Positions 14,468 to 22,204 of a stretch of DNA of 25,137 nt are shown here, one piece after another. The stretch's first letter is position 1. The number at the start of each line of letters is the position of its first letter. The DNA is taken from positions 1 through 25,137 of the forward strand of contig CAZDVQ010000063.1 of NCBI GenBank assembly GCA_964508975.1, given 5' to 3'. The position numbers and the translations under genes are program-made. This DNA comes from CAZDVQ01 sp964508975 (GTDB taxonomy: Bacteria; Bacteroidota; Bacteroidia; Chitinophagales; Saprospiraceae). Under the pieces are notes generated by a model. It saw only the letters and a program-made list of their open reading frames with translations, was not told where the DNA came from and searched no databases.

Positions 14468-17203
14468 TTGGGTTATCCTTTAGTTATACTCATATCGCTT
14501 GCCTACTTGCTATTGCTTTTTGCCATAGCTTATTGGGCCGATAGACGTACTAGCAAAGGTAAAAGCCTGGTAACCAACCCATATATTTATGCTTTATCGC
14601 TGGCCGTTTACTGTACAGCCTGGACTTATTACGGTTCGGTAGGTCGTGCGGCATCGTCGGGTATTGGCTTTTTACCTATTTATTTAGGTCCCACCTTAAG
14701 CGCCCCTTTGTGGATTATGCTCTTGCGCAAGATGATTACGATCAGCAAAGCGCAAAGGATAACCTCCGTGGCCGACTTTATCTCGGCTCGCTACGGGAAA
14801 AGCGAGGCATTGGGCGTCATTGCTACCCTTATTGCCGTATTAGGCATTATACCCTACATTGCCTTACAACTCAAGGCTATTGTTTTTAGTTTTGAGATTC
14901 TTAGCCATGGTGCAAGTACATCGGCTACGGCATCGGCACATTACAGCAGTTTTTATTACGATACGGCCTTTTACGTAACCATCGTTTTAGCCTTATTTTC
15001 GATATTATTCGGCACCCGTAAGCTAGAAGCCAACGAAAGGCATGAAGGCATGGTAGCCGCCATCGCCTTTGAATCTATATTGAAGTTGGTGGCATTTTTA
15101 TCGGTGGGCATCTTCGTTACCTATGTACTTTTTGATGGTGCCGCCGATATTTTTGAGCGCGTATCCAAGTTGCCTGAGATATCGAACATGTTTTTACACG
15201 ATAGTATAGGTCCCGTAAATTGGTTTGTACTTATCTTCATTTCGATGACGGCCATCTTGATGTTGCCGCGGCAATTTCATATCGCTGTAGTGGAAAACCA
15301 ATCTATCGGGCATGTAAACAAAGCCATGTGGCTCTTCCCGTTGTACATGTTGATTATCAATATTTTCGTGCTACCCATTGCCGCAGGAGGATTGCTCATT
15401 TTCCCAAACGGCATTGTTGAGGCAGATACATTCGTGTTGGACTTACCCTTGTTGTTTGGACAAGAATGGCTAGCAACCTTTGCCTTCATCGGAGGATTAT
15501 CGGCCGGTTCGAGTATGGTCATCGTGTCGTCTATCGGTTTGAGTATCATGATCAGCAACAACTTAATCATGCCGTTTCTACTTCGGGGACCAAGCGTAAA
15601 GCGTTTGTCGAATTATGACCTATCCGACAGAATCCTGAACCTGCGTCGTTTATTCATCGCCGTGGTCATGCTGTTGTCATATGGCTACTTCAAGCTAGTG
15701 GGTACAAAATACTCCCTAGTGTCTATTGGATTAATCTCCTTTACGGCAGTGGCTCAATTTGCACCAGCAGCCTTAATTGGCATGTATTGGAAAGGAGCAA
15801 CCCGGCTAGGCGCCATTTTGGGTTTAAGCTCAGGTTTTATTATCTGGGCATTTACTTTGCCTATACCCAACCTGGTAGAAGCTGGATTTATATCTCAAGA
15901 TTTAATGCAAGATGGCTTGTTTGGTATTTCACTGCTACGACCGCATGCACTGTTTGGGCTAGAAGGTTTAGACCCAATTACCCATGCTGTATTCTGGAGC
16001 ATGTTCTTTAACCTGGGCTTTTTTATTGGAGGCTCATTATACAGCACTAGCAATGCAACAGCGCAAATGCAAGCCAATTTATTTGTAGATGTATACCAGT
16101 ATGCCGGACAACAAAACCAAGTGGGTTTGCTACGCCGCTCAGCTAAGGTCAGTGATATCCGGATGGTGTTGAACCGCTTCCTGGGCGAGACACGGGCTTC
16201 TTGGTTATTAGATGAGTATGCGATGGCTCGTAAACTCAAGCTCAATGAGATTCAAACAGCCGACGAAGCCTTTGTTTCACATGCTGAAAATCTTCTAACC
16301 GGGGCGATTGGCTCGGCTTCATCGCGCATTATCATGGCCTCTATAACCCAGGAAGAGACCTTGGGCTTGGAGGAAGTAATGTCGTTGCTCGACCAAACCC
16401 AGCAAATTGTTCGGTATAGCCGTGAGCTAGAGTTGAAGTCAAAGGAATTGGAGCGCACCACGCAAGAGCTCCGGTCGGCCAACTTGCGCTTAACCCAGTT
16501 GGATGAGTTGAAAAACGACTTTATCTCTACCGTGACGCACGAATTGCGCACCCCGATGACTTCGATCAAATCATTATCGCGCATTTTGTTGGAGGATGAT
16601 AGCCTGGATAGCGATAAAAGGAAGTCGTTTTTATCCATCATCGTCTCAGAATCTGAGCGGTTAGCCCGATTGATCAACCAGGTGCTAGACGTGGAGAAGC
16701 TGCAATCTGATACGGTAGAAGACATACCGCTAGAGCCGGTCATCATCAACGAGGTAGTAGCAGAGGCCGTTCAATCGGTAACGCAGTGGTATCGCGAACG
16801 CAATATCATAACGCAGCTCGATTTAAGCGAAACGCAGATTTATGTACACGGCAACATTGACAAACTCAAACAAGTTATACTCAACTTGCTGTCGAATGCT
16901 GGCAAATTTTGCCCACCAACCAACGGCCAGGTCGTACTCCGCTTGTACAAGCAAAACGATAAGGTCCGTGTGGAGGTATCTGATAATGGTAAAGGGGTGC
17001 CCCCCGAAAAGCGTCAAATTATTTTTGACCGTTTCACGCAAATCAATGACCAAGAGAGCGGCAAACCGGAAGGTAATGGACTAGGTTTGTTCATCTCTGC
17101 TACCATCGTAAAAGCGATGGACGGTAACATTTGGGTTGATGAAAGTGCTATGGGTGGCGCTAAATTTACCGTGGAACTTCCGGAGTTGCAATGGATTGCA
17201 TAA
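14468..17203 (+). CDS. SLC5 symporter-STAC-histidine kinase fusion (CbrA-like sensor)
   Basis: 911 residues. Residues 1-540 form a sodium/solute symporter (SLC5, PutP-like) with about 13 hydrophobic segments (YPLVILISLAYLLLLFAIAYW; TAWTYYGSVGRAASSGIGF). A STAC-like four-helix region follows (about 558-630: LNRFLGETRASWLLDEYAMA, then AENLLTGAIGSASSRII), then a coiled coil. Next come the DHp domain with His691 in THELRTP and an HATPase domain (N box LNLLSNAGKF, G1 SDNGKGV, G2 GNGLGLF). There is no PAS or receiver domain. In CbrA relatives, transport and phospho-signalling are linked; the ligand here is unknown. No response regulator gene lies in the window. The start must be TTG 14468 or another non-ATG codon, because an in-frame stop (14453-14455) precedes it and the next Met is about residue 83. 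The 3' end overlaps folE by 38 bp. Confidence 0.92.
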   Translation: MGYPLVILISLAYLLLLFAIAYWADRRTSKGKSLVTNPYIYALSLAVYCTAWTYYGSVGRAASSGIGFLPIYLGPTLSAPLWIMLLRKMITISKAQRITSVADFISARYGKSEALGVIATLIAVLGIIPYIALQLKAIVFSFEILSHGASTSATASAHYSSFYYDTAFYVTIVLALFSILFGTRKLEANERHEGMVAAIAFESILKLVAFLSVGIFVTYVLFDGAADIFERVSKLPEISNMFLHDSIGPVNWFVLIFISMTAILMLPRQFHIAVVENQSIGHVNKAMWLFPLYMLIINIFVLPIAAGGLLIFPNGIVEADTFVLDLPLLFGQEWLATFAFIGGLSAGSSMVIVSSIGLSIMISNNLIMPFLLRGPSVKRLSNYDLSDRILNLRRLFIAVVMLLSYGYFKLVGTKYSLVSIGLISFTAVAQFAPAALIGMYWKGATRLGAILGLSSGFIIWAFTLPIPNLVEAGFISQDLMQDGLFGISLLRPHALFGLEGLDPITHAVFWSMFFNLGFFIGGSLYSTSNATAQMQANLFVDVYQYAGQQNQVGLLRRSAKVSDIRMVLNRFLGETRASWLLDEYAMARKLKLNEIQTADEAFVSHAENLLTGAIGSASSRIIMASITQEETLGLEEVMSLLDQTQQIVRYSRELELKSKELERTTQELRSANLRLTQLDELKNDFISTVTHELRTPMTSIKSLSRILLEDDSLDSDKRKSFLSIIVSESERLARLINQVLDVEKLQSDTVEDIPLEPVIINEVVAEAVQSVTQWYRERNIITQLDLSETQIYVHGNIDKLKQVILNLLSNAGKFCPPTNGQVVLRLYKQNDKVRVEVSDNGKGVPPEKRQIIFDRFTQINDQESGKPEGNGLGLFISATIVKAMDGNIWVDESAMGGAKFTVELPELQWIA

Positions 17204-17861
17204 ACTCCTTCCGTACATTTTCATTCAGGAACTTACCGCTGAAATCGGTGGTAATGGTGCTGCAGCCCTGGTGCTGAATACCGCGTTGCGATACACACAT
17301 GTGCCTAGCATCGATATAAACGGCCACATCCTCGGTTTTGAGTACGCGCTTGAGCTCTTCGCCAATTTGACGGGTCAAGCGTTCTTGTACCTGCGGCCTG
17401 CGAGCGTAATAATCAACAATACGGTTGAGTTTTGACAAGCCGATTACTTTGCCAGAAGAAAAATAAGCGATATGGGCCACACCGTAAATAGGTTGGAAGT
17501 GGTGCTCGCAGGTTGAACTCAGCGGGATATTGCGTTCAATCAGCATCTGGCGGTACTGGTACTTGTTTTCAAACAAGGTAATGGCTGGTTTTGCCTCTGG
17601 GTTCAAGCCTTTAAAAATTTCTTGAACATACATCTTGGCTACCCGGCGAGGAGTACCACCAATGCTATCATCGTTGAGGTCAAGCCCTAGAATTTCGAGA
17701 ATTTTCTCGAAATGCGCCTCAATTTGATCAATTTTTTCTTCGTCGTCCAACTCGAAAGCATCGTCGCGCATAGGCGTGTCGAGGCTACTGGCAAAGTGGT
17801 CGTCGTCAAAATCTTCAAAGGTTACGCGATTATCAATGAGTTTGTAATTGGCAGCTTTCAT
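17166..17861 (-). CDS. folE: GTP cyclohydrolase I FolE
   Basis: Converts GTP to 7,8-dihydroneopterin triphosphate, the first step of tetrahydrofolate/pterin synthesis, as a cytoplasmic decamer. 231 residues from ATG 17861 (MKAANYKLID). An acidic N-terminal extension (about 45 residues, DEEKIDQIEAHFEKIL) precedes the catalytic domain. Zinc ligands C118 and H121 (STCEHHF) and C189 (RHMCVSQRG) show the family spacing, with the catalytic motif GLSKLNRIVDYYARRPQVQERLT and the signature IQHQGCSTIT. A longer reading to 17912 runs into the GC-rich element and is rejected. The last 38 bp overlap the histidine kinase 3' end in antisense. The element starts about 38 bp upstream of the ATG, leaving little room for a promoter. 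Confidence 0.96.
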   Translation of the reverse strand: MKAANYKLIDNRVTFEDFDDDHFASSLDTPMRDDAFELDDEEKIDQIEAHFEKILEILGLDLNDDSIGGTPRRVAKMYVQEIFKGLNPEAKPAITLFENKYQYRQMLIERNIPLSSTCEHHFQPIYGVAHIAYFSSGKVIGLSKLNRIVDYYARRPQVQERLTRQIGEELKRVLKTEDVAVYIDARHMCVSQRGIQHQGCSTITTDFSGKFLNENVRKEFMQSIATPEVPR

Positions 17862-17898
17862 TCGTGTTGGTTGAGTTGTTGGATAATTGGGATGTTTT

Positions 17899-18181
17899 GG
17901 GCGTGCCCCCATACGCTGCGGTGCAGCTCATGGGGTCGCTACGTTGCGCCGCTCGCTGTCGCTCGGCCCTTCACCGCCTGCGGCGGCTTGGTCTGGCCGC
18001 CCTTCGGTTGGCCACGGCTCCACATCGCTCACGCGAATATGACCATGCCGTGCCCCTGCACGAGCGATGCGGAAGGGTTACAGCAGCCTAGCTGCTGTAA
18101 GACGCCGAAGGCGGCCGAGCGCCAGCGAGCCCTGTAGCGTAGCGACGGCGTGGCGGTTTATCCGCCTAAGCCGACGTGCCC
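17899..18181. repeat. GC-rich intergenic element, copies D1 and D2, inverted pair
   Basis: D1 (plus, from 17899) starts TTTTGGGCGTGCC and contains CGCTCGCTGTCGCTCGGCCC. D2 (minus, from 18181) starts TTTTTTGGGCACG and contains GCTCGCTGGCGCTCGGCC. They meet at a dyad CATCGCTC (18023-18030) / GAGCGATG (18062-18069). So two copies point towards each other, with both GGGC ends outward and A/T tracts at each outer edge, like a bipartite REP/BIME unit. Confidence 0.75.
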
Positions 18182-18302
18182 AAAAAAATAAAAAGGAACG
18201 ATCGTTTGTAACTTAGATATATCCAAACATAGCGCAATTAATATTGTTCAGGCGCTGCTTGATTTGCCACATAAAATGGCTTGTACGCTCGAAATAGGCC
18301 AT

Positions 18303-18349
18303 AAAAAAACCACTCAAACTGTTGTCAAGGAAACAAACAGCTTGAGTGG
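18303..18349 (-). terminator. Rho-independent terminator of the sigma/beta-barrel unit
   Basis: CCACTCAAACTGTT (18310-18323) and AACAGCTTGAGTGG (18336-18349) form a 14-bp stem with one G-U-type mismatch and a 12-base loop. On the minus strand it is followed by seven T's (18303-18309). It lies 38 bp after the stop at 18387. Confidence 0.85.
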
Positions 18350-18386
18350 CTTTAAAGATTTTACGTTGAAAAGCCTAAAGAGCTTC

Positions 18387-19826
18387 TTATTTTTTGGTGC
18401 TAAAACGCAAGCCCAACACCATAGAGAATACCCCGGTGCGTTGTTGATTGGCACCAAAATCGGTCAATGCTAAGCGGTAAGTTGGTTGTACATAGAAGGC
18501 CATTTTTGGGCCCACGGCATGCTCAACTCCTAGCCCCATGATGGCACTCGGGTAGAAATTATACTGCATGGTACCACCTTGGAACAAGCCATTTTCGTTG
18601 GCACTACGCTCGCGGGTAGAGTAGCTAAGGCCGGCACTGCCGAGGTACATGGTACGGTCGCGCAGGTAGTTATTCACCGCCAAGAAATTAGCAGAGGCAC
18701 CGCCAGAGAGGTAAAGGCCCCATTTATCATTGCGGATTACATCGATACGGGCGGTTAGCGGCACTTCAAACTGATGGTAAACCGTGCTGATATTTTCAAT
18801 CATGCGATCGTAAATAATAGGCTCGGGGCCAGTGGGAAGCAAGGTGTAGGGCCCATCCACGAAGCGTTTCATGGAGTAAGTTAAGCCGAGCTCGAAAGCA
18901 ATGCGGTGGGCAACCCTGCCTTCAACATTAGCACCGAGGGCAAAACCCATGCTGCTACGTTTGGGGTTGAAGCGGCTGTTGATGTCGGCCGAGAACAAAG
19001 CACCATAACGCAATTCCTTTTTGAAGGGTTTGGGTACTTTTGGTTTACGTACCGTTGATGCTTTTGACATAGGTTGAACGATGTCTTGCACGGTATAGTT
19101 CTTCAAAAACTCAAAGGCAAAGGCAGGATCTTCAATGATACGCTCGAGGCTGGTCGGCTGGTTTATTTGTGGATTAGAAGCGTTGGGGTTAGTTGAAGCC
19201 GTGTTGATAATATCGAGGAAAGTACCTGTTGCTGGAGTATTGTTTTGGTTTGCCGTTTGGACAGCTTGGGGCGTATTAGGCCCAGATGTTCCAGAAGCGC
19301 TAGTGCTTTGGCGCTTGCCTGTAGTGTTGTTTTTGGCCGATTTTGAGGCAGCTTTGGTAACCAAAAGGTTATTGGCTAGCGTGCTAGTAGAAGCCTTAGC
19401 GTTAAGGTTTGAGGAATTACGGCCAGTATTTGCAGTATGGCTATCCGAGGAGTTATCACCTGTTGCAATGGGCTGCGTTTTAGTTGTAGCAGAAGCTTGG
19501 TTGGATGCAACTTGGTCTGTAGCAGCGTGGTCCAGGTTCAAGTCGGAAACTGCTGGTGTACGGTTCGCAGCGCCATCGGGCAGGCTAGCTTGTTGTTTTT
19601 GGGCGTCATAATTACCCATGGCCTTGTGGTTAGCAAAGTTGAAATAGGTAAAAACGGCGGCCAACACAAGCAAGAACTCGAAGCCTTTAAGCTTCCAGAA
19701 GAAGCCAAAAGGACGGCGCTTTCGTTTGAGCATAGGCTCAAACTGCTTCCAGGCGTCGGGATCGAAGGGCACATCGTATTGCCCAAGCGCCTCGCGGATT
19801 AATTGATCTGTTTTGTTCTGTTCCAT
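18387..19826 (-). CDS. Protein with anti-sigma-like N-terminus, one membrane helix and C-terminal beta-barrel-like domain
   Basis: 479 residues. The N-terminal 45 residues (DQLIREALGQYDVPFDPDAW, then MLKRKRRPFG) match the pattern often seen in Bacteroidota membrane proteins encoded beside ECF sigma factors. A single hydrophobic helix (about 48-66, FEFLLVLAAVFTYFNFA) follows. Then comes a 190-residue Ser/Thr/Asn/Ala-rich linker, and a C-terminal part (about 265-479) with alternating aromatic strands of outer-membrane beta-barrel type (RYGALFSADINSRFNPKRSS, MAFYVQPTYRLALTDFG, ending VLGLRFSTKK). The sigma gene ends 21 bp upstream, so the two are co-transcribed. I infer that the N-terminus binds the sigma factor. 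How one protein places a helix in the inner membrane and a barrel at the outer membrane is unclear; the barrel-like domain may instead be periplasmic. Confidence 0.78.
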   Translation of the reverse strand: MEQNKTDQLIREALGQYDVPFDPDAWKQFEPMLKRKRRPFGFFWKLKGFEFLLVLAAVFTYFNFANHKAMGNYDAQKQQASLPDGAANRTPAVSDLNLDHAATDQVASNQASATTKTQPIATGDNSSDSHTANTGRNSSNLNAKASTSTLANNLLVTKAASKSAKNNTTGKRQSTSASGTSGPNTPQAVQTANQNNTPATGTFLDIINTASTNPNASNPQINQPTSLERIIEDPAFAFEFLKNYTVQDIVQPMSKASTVRKPKVPKPFKKELRYGALFSADINSRFNPKRSSMGFALGANVEGRVAHRIAFELGLTYSMKRFVDGPYTLLPTGPEPIIYDRMIENISTVYHQFEVPLTARIDVIRNDKWGLYLSGGASANFLAVNNYLRDRTMYLGSAGLSYSTRERSANENGLFQGGTMQYNFYPSAIMGLGVEHAVGPKMAFYVQPTYRLALTDFGANQQRTGVFSMVLGLRFSTKK

Positions 19827-19847
19827 ATGATTAGCTGTAGAGCTGGA

Positions 19848-20414
19848 TTATCGTCGTACTTTATTGAGGTGAGCGAGCATTTCTTGCAGTTTGCCCCTGG
19901 CTTTAACCAGGTTTGACCGCGAGGTACTCTCGGTGATGTTGAGTAAATCGCCAATTTCCTTGTGCGAGTAACCTTCAATGGCATAGAGGTTAAACACGGC
20001 GCGGTAAGAGGGCGGGAGGGTTTGCACGGCTTTCATGATTTCCTCGGCAGAACACATGCTGATGGCGTCTTCGCCTTCAGCGGATTCAGCGTAGGCGCAT
20101 TCCATGTCTTCGGTTCGGTGGCGGATTGATTTACGGTAAAAGTCGATAGAAGCGTTAACCATAATCCGGCGGATCCAAGAATCGAGGGATGTGCCTACCT
20201 GGTAACGGTCTAAGTACCTAAACACTTTAATAAAGCCTTCATTGAGGATATCGCGGGCATCTTCGTGGCTGTTGGCATAGCGCAGGCATACCGCCATCAT
20301 CTTGCTATAGTAAGACTCGTAGAGCTTCTGTTGAGCCCAACGTTCCTCTTTAAGGCAAGCGCTGATGATATCGTGTTCCTGTTTATGTTCTGCCAGTTCC
20401 AAAGCAATGTCCAT
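19848..20414 (-). CDS. ECF-type RNA polymerase sigma factor
   Basis: 188 residues. Region 2 (about residues 28-95: QQKLYESYYSKMMAVCLRYA, DILNEGFIKVFRYLDRY, SWIRRIMVNASIDFYRK) and region 4 (about 130-182: LPPSYRAVFNLYAIEGYSHKEIGDLL, ESTSRSNLVKARGKLQEML) with its helix-turn-helix are clear. There is no region 3, as expected for extracytoplasmic-function sigma factors. It is the first gene of a two-gene unit with the membrane protein downstream, likely its regulator. Upstream, TAATTTTC (minus) is one base off the standard -7 box; the promoter may be recognised by this sigma factor itself. Confidence 0.93.
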   Translation of the reverse strand: MDIALELAEHKQEHDIISACLKEERWAQQKLYESYYSKMMAVCLRYANSHEDARDILNEGFIKVFRYLDRYQVGTSLDSWIRRIMVNASIDFYRKSIRHRTEDMECAYAESAEGEDAISMCSAEEIMKAVQTLPPSYRAVFNLYAIEGYSHKEIGDLLNITESTSRSNLVKARGKLQEMLAHLNKVRR

Positions 20415-20483
20415 ATGATGCAGTAATAATAGCGAAAATTAAGTACTTAATGCTTCATGCGAAGAAATTTAAGTGAAACAAAT

Positions 20484-20509
20484 GCCGGCTGGAGTTTCCT
20501 CCAGCCGGC
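20484..20509 (-). terminator. Strong GC hairpin, probable terminator
   Basis: GCCGGCTGGAG (20484-20494), loop TTTC, CTCCAGCCGGC (20499-20509): 11 perfect base pairs. On the minus strand it is followed by ATTTGTTT, a modest T-rich tail. It would end minus-strand transcription from the glucosaminidase gene before the sigma factor promoter. Confidence 0.55.
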
Positions 20510-20716
20510 GCTGTATGTTCGGAATGTTCCGTAAAACTGAGTGCAACACTTATATAACGGCAGCCTGTTCTAGACTGCTGCTTTGAGCTGCTATTTTTTT
20601 TTTAAACATTGAGGTTCAGGCCTTAACGAGCATATATGGGGAAGCCCTAAACCTGTATAGGTTTTAAATATTTAACCCTGAGTTATGGGTTAACCAGCCT
20701 TTGATGTTGATTATTT

Positions 20717-20847
20717 GGGCGTTGCGCCGCTTACGCGCCGCCGCTGTCCTACGCGCGCGCTGTGCGCTTGGCCCTACGGGCTGGCCGCTTCACGCCGTCG
20801 CGATGCTCCTTTTGCGGAGCGCGGCCACGCTCCGGCCAGCTAACGCG
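20717..20847 (+). repeat. GC-rich intergenic element, copy E
   Basis: Starts ATTTGGGCGTTGCGCCGC (shares GGGCGTTGCGCCGC with copies A and F) and ends CTCCGGCCAGCTAACGCG (shared with A and F). The middle differs: it has GCGCTGTGCGCTTGGCCC and a stretch with GCTCC TTTT GGAGC. The shared ends with a variable centre define the boundaries of the element. Confidence 0.78.
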
Positions 20848-20860
20848 GGCCCTGGTTGGT

Positions 20861-21991
20861 TTATTCTCCTTGGGGGATTATGGGTGCTGGGCTTGCCTCT
20901 AGGATTTGCGAACCAACATATTCGCGTTCCGCTACCTTATCGTTGCGGCTGCAAGTAAGGGGTGTGTGGGGGGCAGGTTTAAAAATATACAACTTCTCGC
21001 CAGCCAGTACTTCTTCGTGAATTTTAATGTGGTTGTCGTTCAACAGTGTTTTGAGTTGAATACCATAAAACTGTGAAACCATCCAGATGGTTTCACCTGG
21101 TCGAACCTGGTGGATTTTAGGATTGCCTTTCCTTTTTTTGGGCTCCAGGAAACAGATCATACCTGGTCCTGCTTGGTTGGTTTCAGAAAAATCGTTGTAC
21201 CGTTCTAGCTTGCGCATTGAGATACCAGATTTGAGCGAAACGATTTCGAGACTTTGCTTATCGTTGATTAAACTGGCTTTAAGGCCTTTTACCTTGAAGG
21301 TATTACGGTCGGCTGGCACGTTAAAATAAGCGGTATAGAACATTTCGTCGCTTAGTTGGAGGGTACCACCAGTGCTACCGAAGGGGTCAGTCTCATTTTT
21401 AAAGTTTTTAACCTTCATATTTTGGAGCCTTGGGATAATCCTAGCCGACATTTTATCGAATCGGTCGAGTTTATACTTCTCGATTATCCGGATGAGGTTT
21501 TTGTCGTAATCTTTCGAGGTAGCATAGCCAGCTTTCTTGAGGCCATGACACCAACTTTTATAATCGAATGGTTCGTTTTGGAAAAGTGCCGTGTAATAGT
21601 GGCGGGTGGTCAAGAACATGGAATGGTCGTGGAAGGATTCTTCGGGGCTACTATATTTCCGAAAGCAAGAAGGCACCAAAACGCCATTTACATAATCATC
21701 GTCCTTGTGGTAAAACTTGGCGCCGGACCATTCTTCTTTGCATTTTACACCAAAGTGGTTGTTGGCGTTTTTAGCTAAGGAACTATTCCCGTGGTTAGAT
21801 TCGAGTATCGCTTGTGCCAATTTAACACTTGCGGGGATGCCTGTTGCCTGCATTTCGGCGATGGCTAAGTCTTTGAATCGTGCAATATATTCATCACATG
21901 AGCCAAATTCGTTGTTTGCCCACAAAGGTAGGCTTAGGCAGATACCCAATACAATAGGTATCGCCTTTTTGAGCGATAGATTAAGGTACAT
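20861..21991 (-). CDS. Exported glucosaminidase (GH73) with LysM domain
   Basis: 376 residues. A hydrophobic signal peptide (residues 1-25, AIPIVLGICLSLPLWA) is followed by a glucosaminidase domain (about 30-180: SVKLAQAILESNHGNSSLAK with catalytic Glu64, NNHFGVKCK, then YATSKDYDKNLIRIIEKY). A connecting region follows, and a LysM peptidoglycan-binding domain (about 291-336: HQVRPGETIWMVSQFYGI, LAGEKLYIF). The family cuts the GlcNAc-MurNAc glycan backbone; a role in cell-wall remodelling or division is likely. The C-terminal 40 residues after LysM are unstructured. Acts in the periplasm or at the surface. The start codon is the ATG right before the signal peptide. Confidence 0.92.
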   Translation of the reverse strand: MYLNLSLKKAIPIVLGICLSLPLWANNEFGSCDEYIARFKDLAIAEMQATGIPASVKLAQAILESNHGNSSLAKNANNHFGVKCKEEWSGAKFYHKDDDYVNGVLVPSCFRKYSSPEESFHDHSMFLTTRHYYTALFQNEPFDYKSWCHGLKKAGYATSKDYDKNLIRIIEKYKLDRFDKMSARIIPRLQNMKVKNFKNETDPFGSTGGTLQLSDEMFYTAYFNVPADRNTFKVKGLKASLINDKQSLEIVSLKSGISMRKLERYNDFSETNQAGPGMICFLEPKKRKGNPKIHQVRPGETIWMVSQFYGIQLKTLLNDNHIKIHEEVLAGEKLYIFKPAPHTPLTCSRNDKVAEREYVGSQILEASPAPIIPQGE

Positions 21992-22204
21992 ACTACTACT
22001 TTAGAGTTTACTTGGGGAAAGCTACTAAAATTCTCTCTTACTGTTGTTGTCTCTGCTGTTGTCTTAGCTTGTTGTGGCGCAGTAAATTGCATCTTGTCCA
22101 TGCGACATTACCGAAAAGTGTGAACCACAACACAAACTTAGACAATTAATCTATTTCACAAGACTAATTAGCCTAAAATATGGTTGTATCTGTGACGATA
22201 TATT

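Larger units (their letters stand above)
17862..18386. other. 525-bp intergenic region
   Basis: No gene supported. It holds a short AT-rich leader of folE, an inverted pair of GC-rich elements (17899-18181), an AT-rich stretch and the terminator of the beta-barrel gene (18303-18349). Reading frames in the GC-rich part are low-complexity and not shared between repeat copies. Confidence 0.6.
20415..20860. other. 446-bp intergenic region with several hairpins and a GC-rich element
   Basis: No gene supported. In order: a strong hairpin (20484-20509), an AT-rich stretch with a T10 run near 20587, a small palindromic hairpin AAACCT GTAT AGGTTT (20649-20664), another stem TTAACCC / GGGTTAA (20672-20693), then GC-rich element E (20717-20847), which ends 13 bp from the glucosaminidase stop. 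Confidence 0.55.

Noticed and set aside
17712..18137. Plus-strand frames of 75 and 141 codons over the inverted repeat pair
   Set aside because: Start antisense to folE and run through repeat DNA; Arg/Ala/Pro-rich translations typical of GC repeats.
20701..20958. Plus-strand 85-codon frame
   Set aside because: Mostly repeat element E, then antisense to the end of the glucosaminidase gene.
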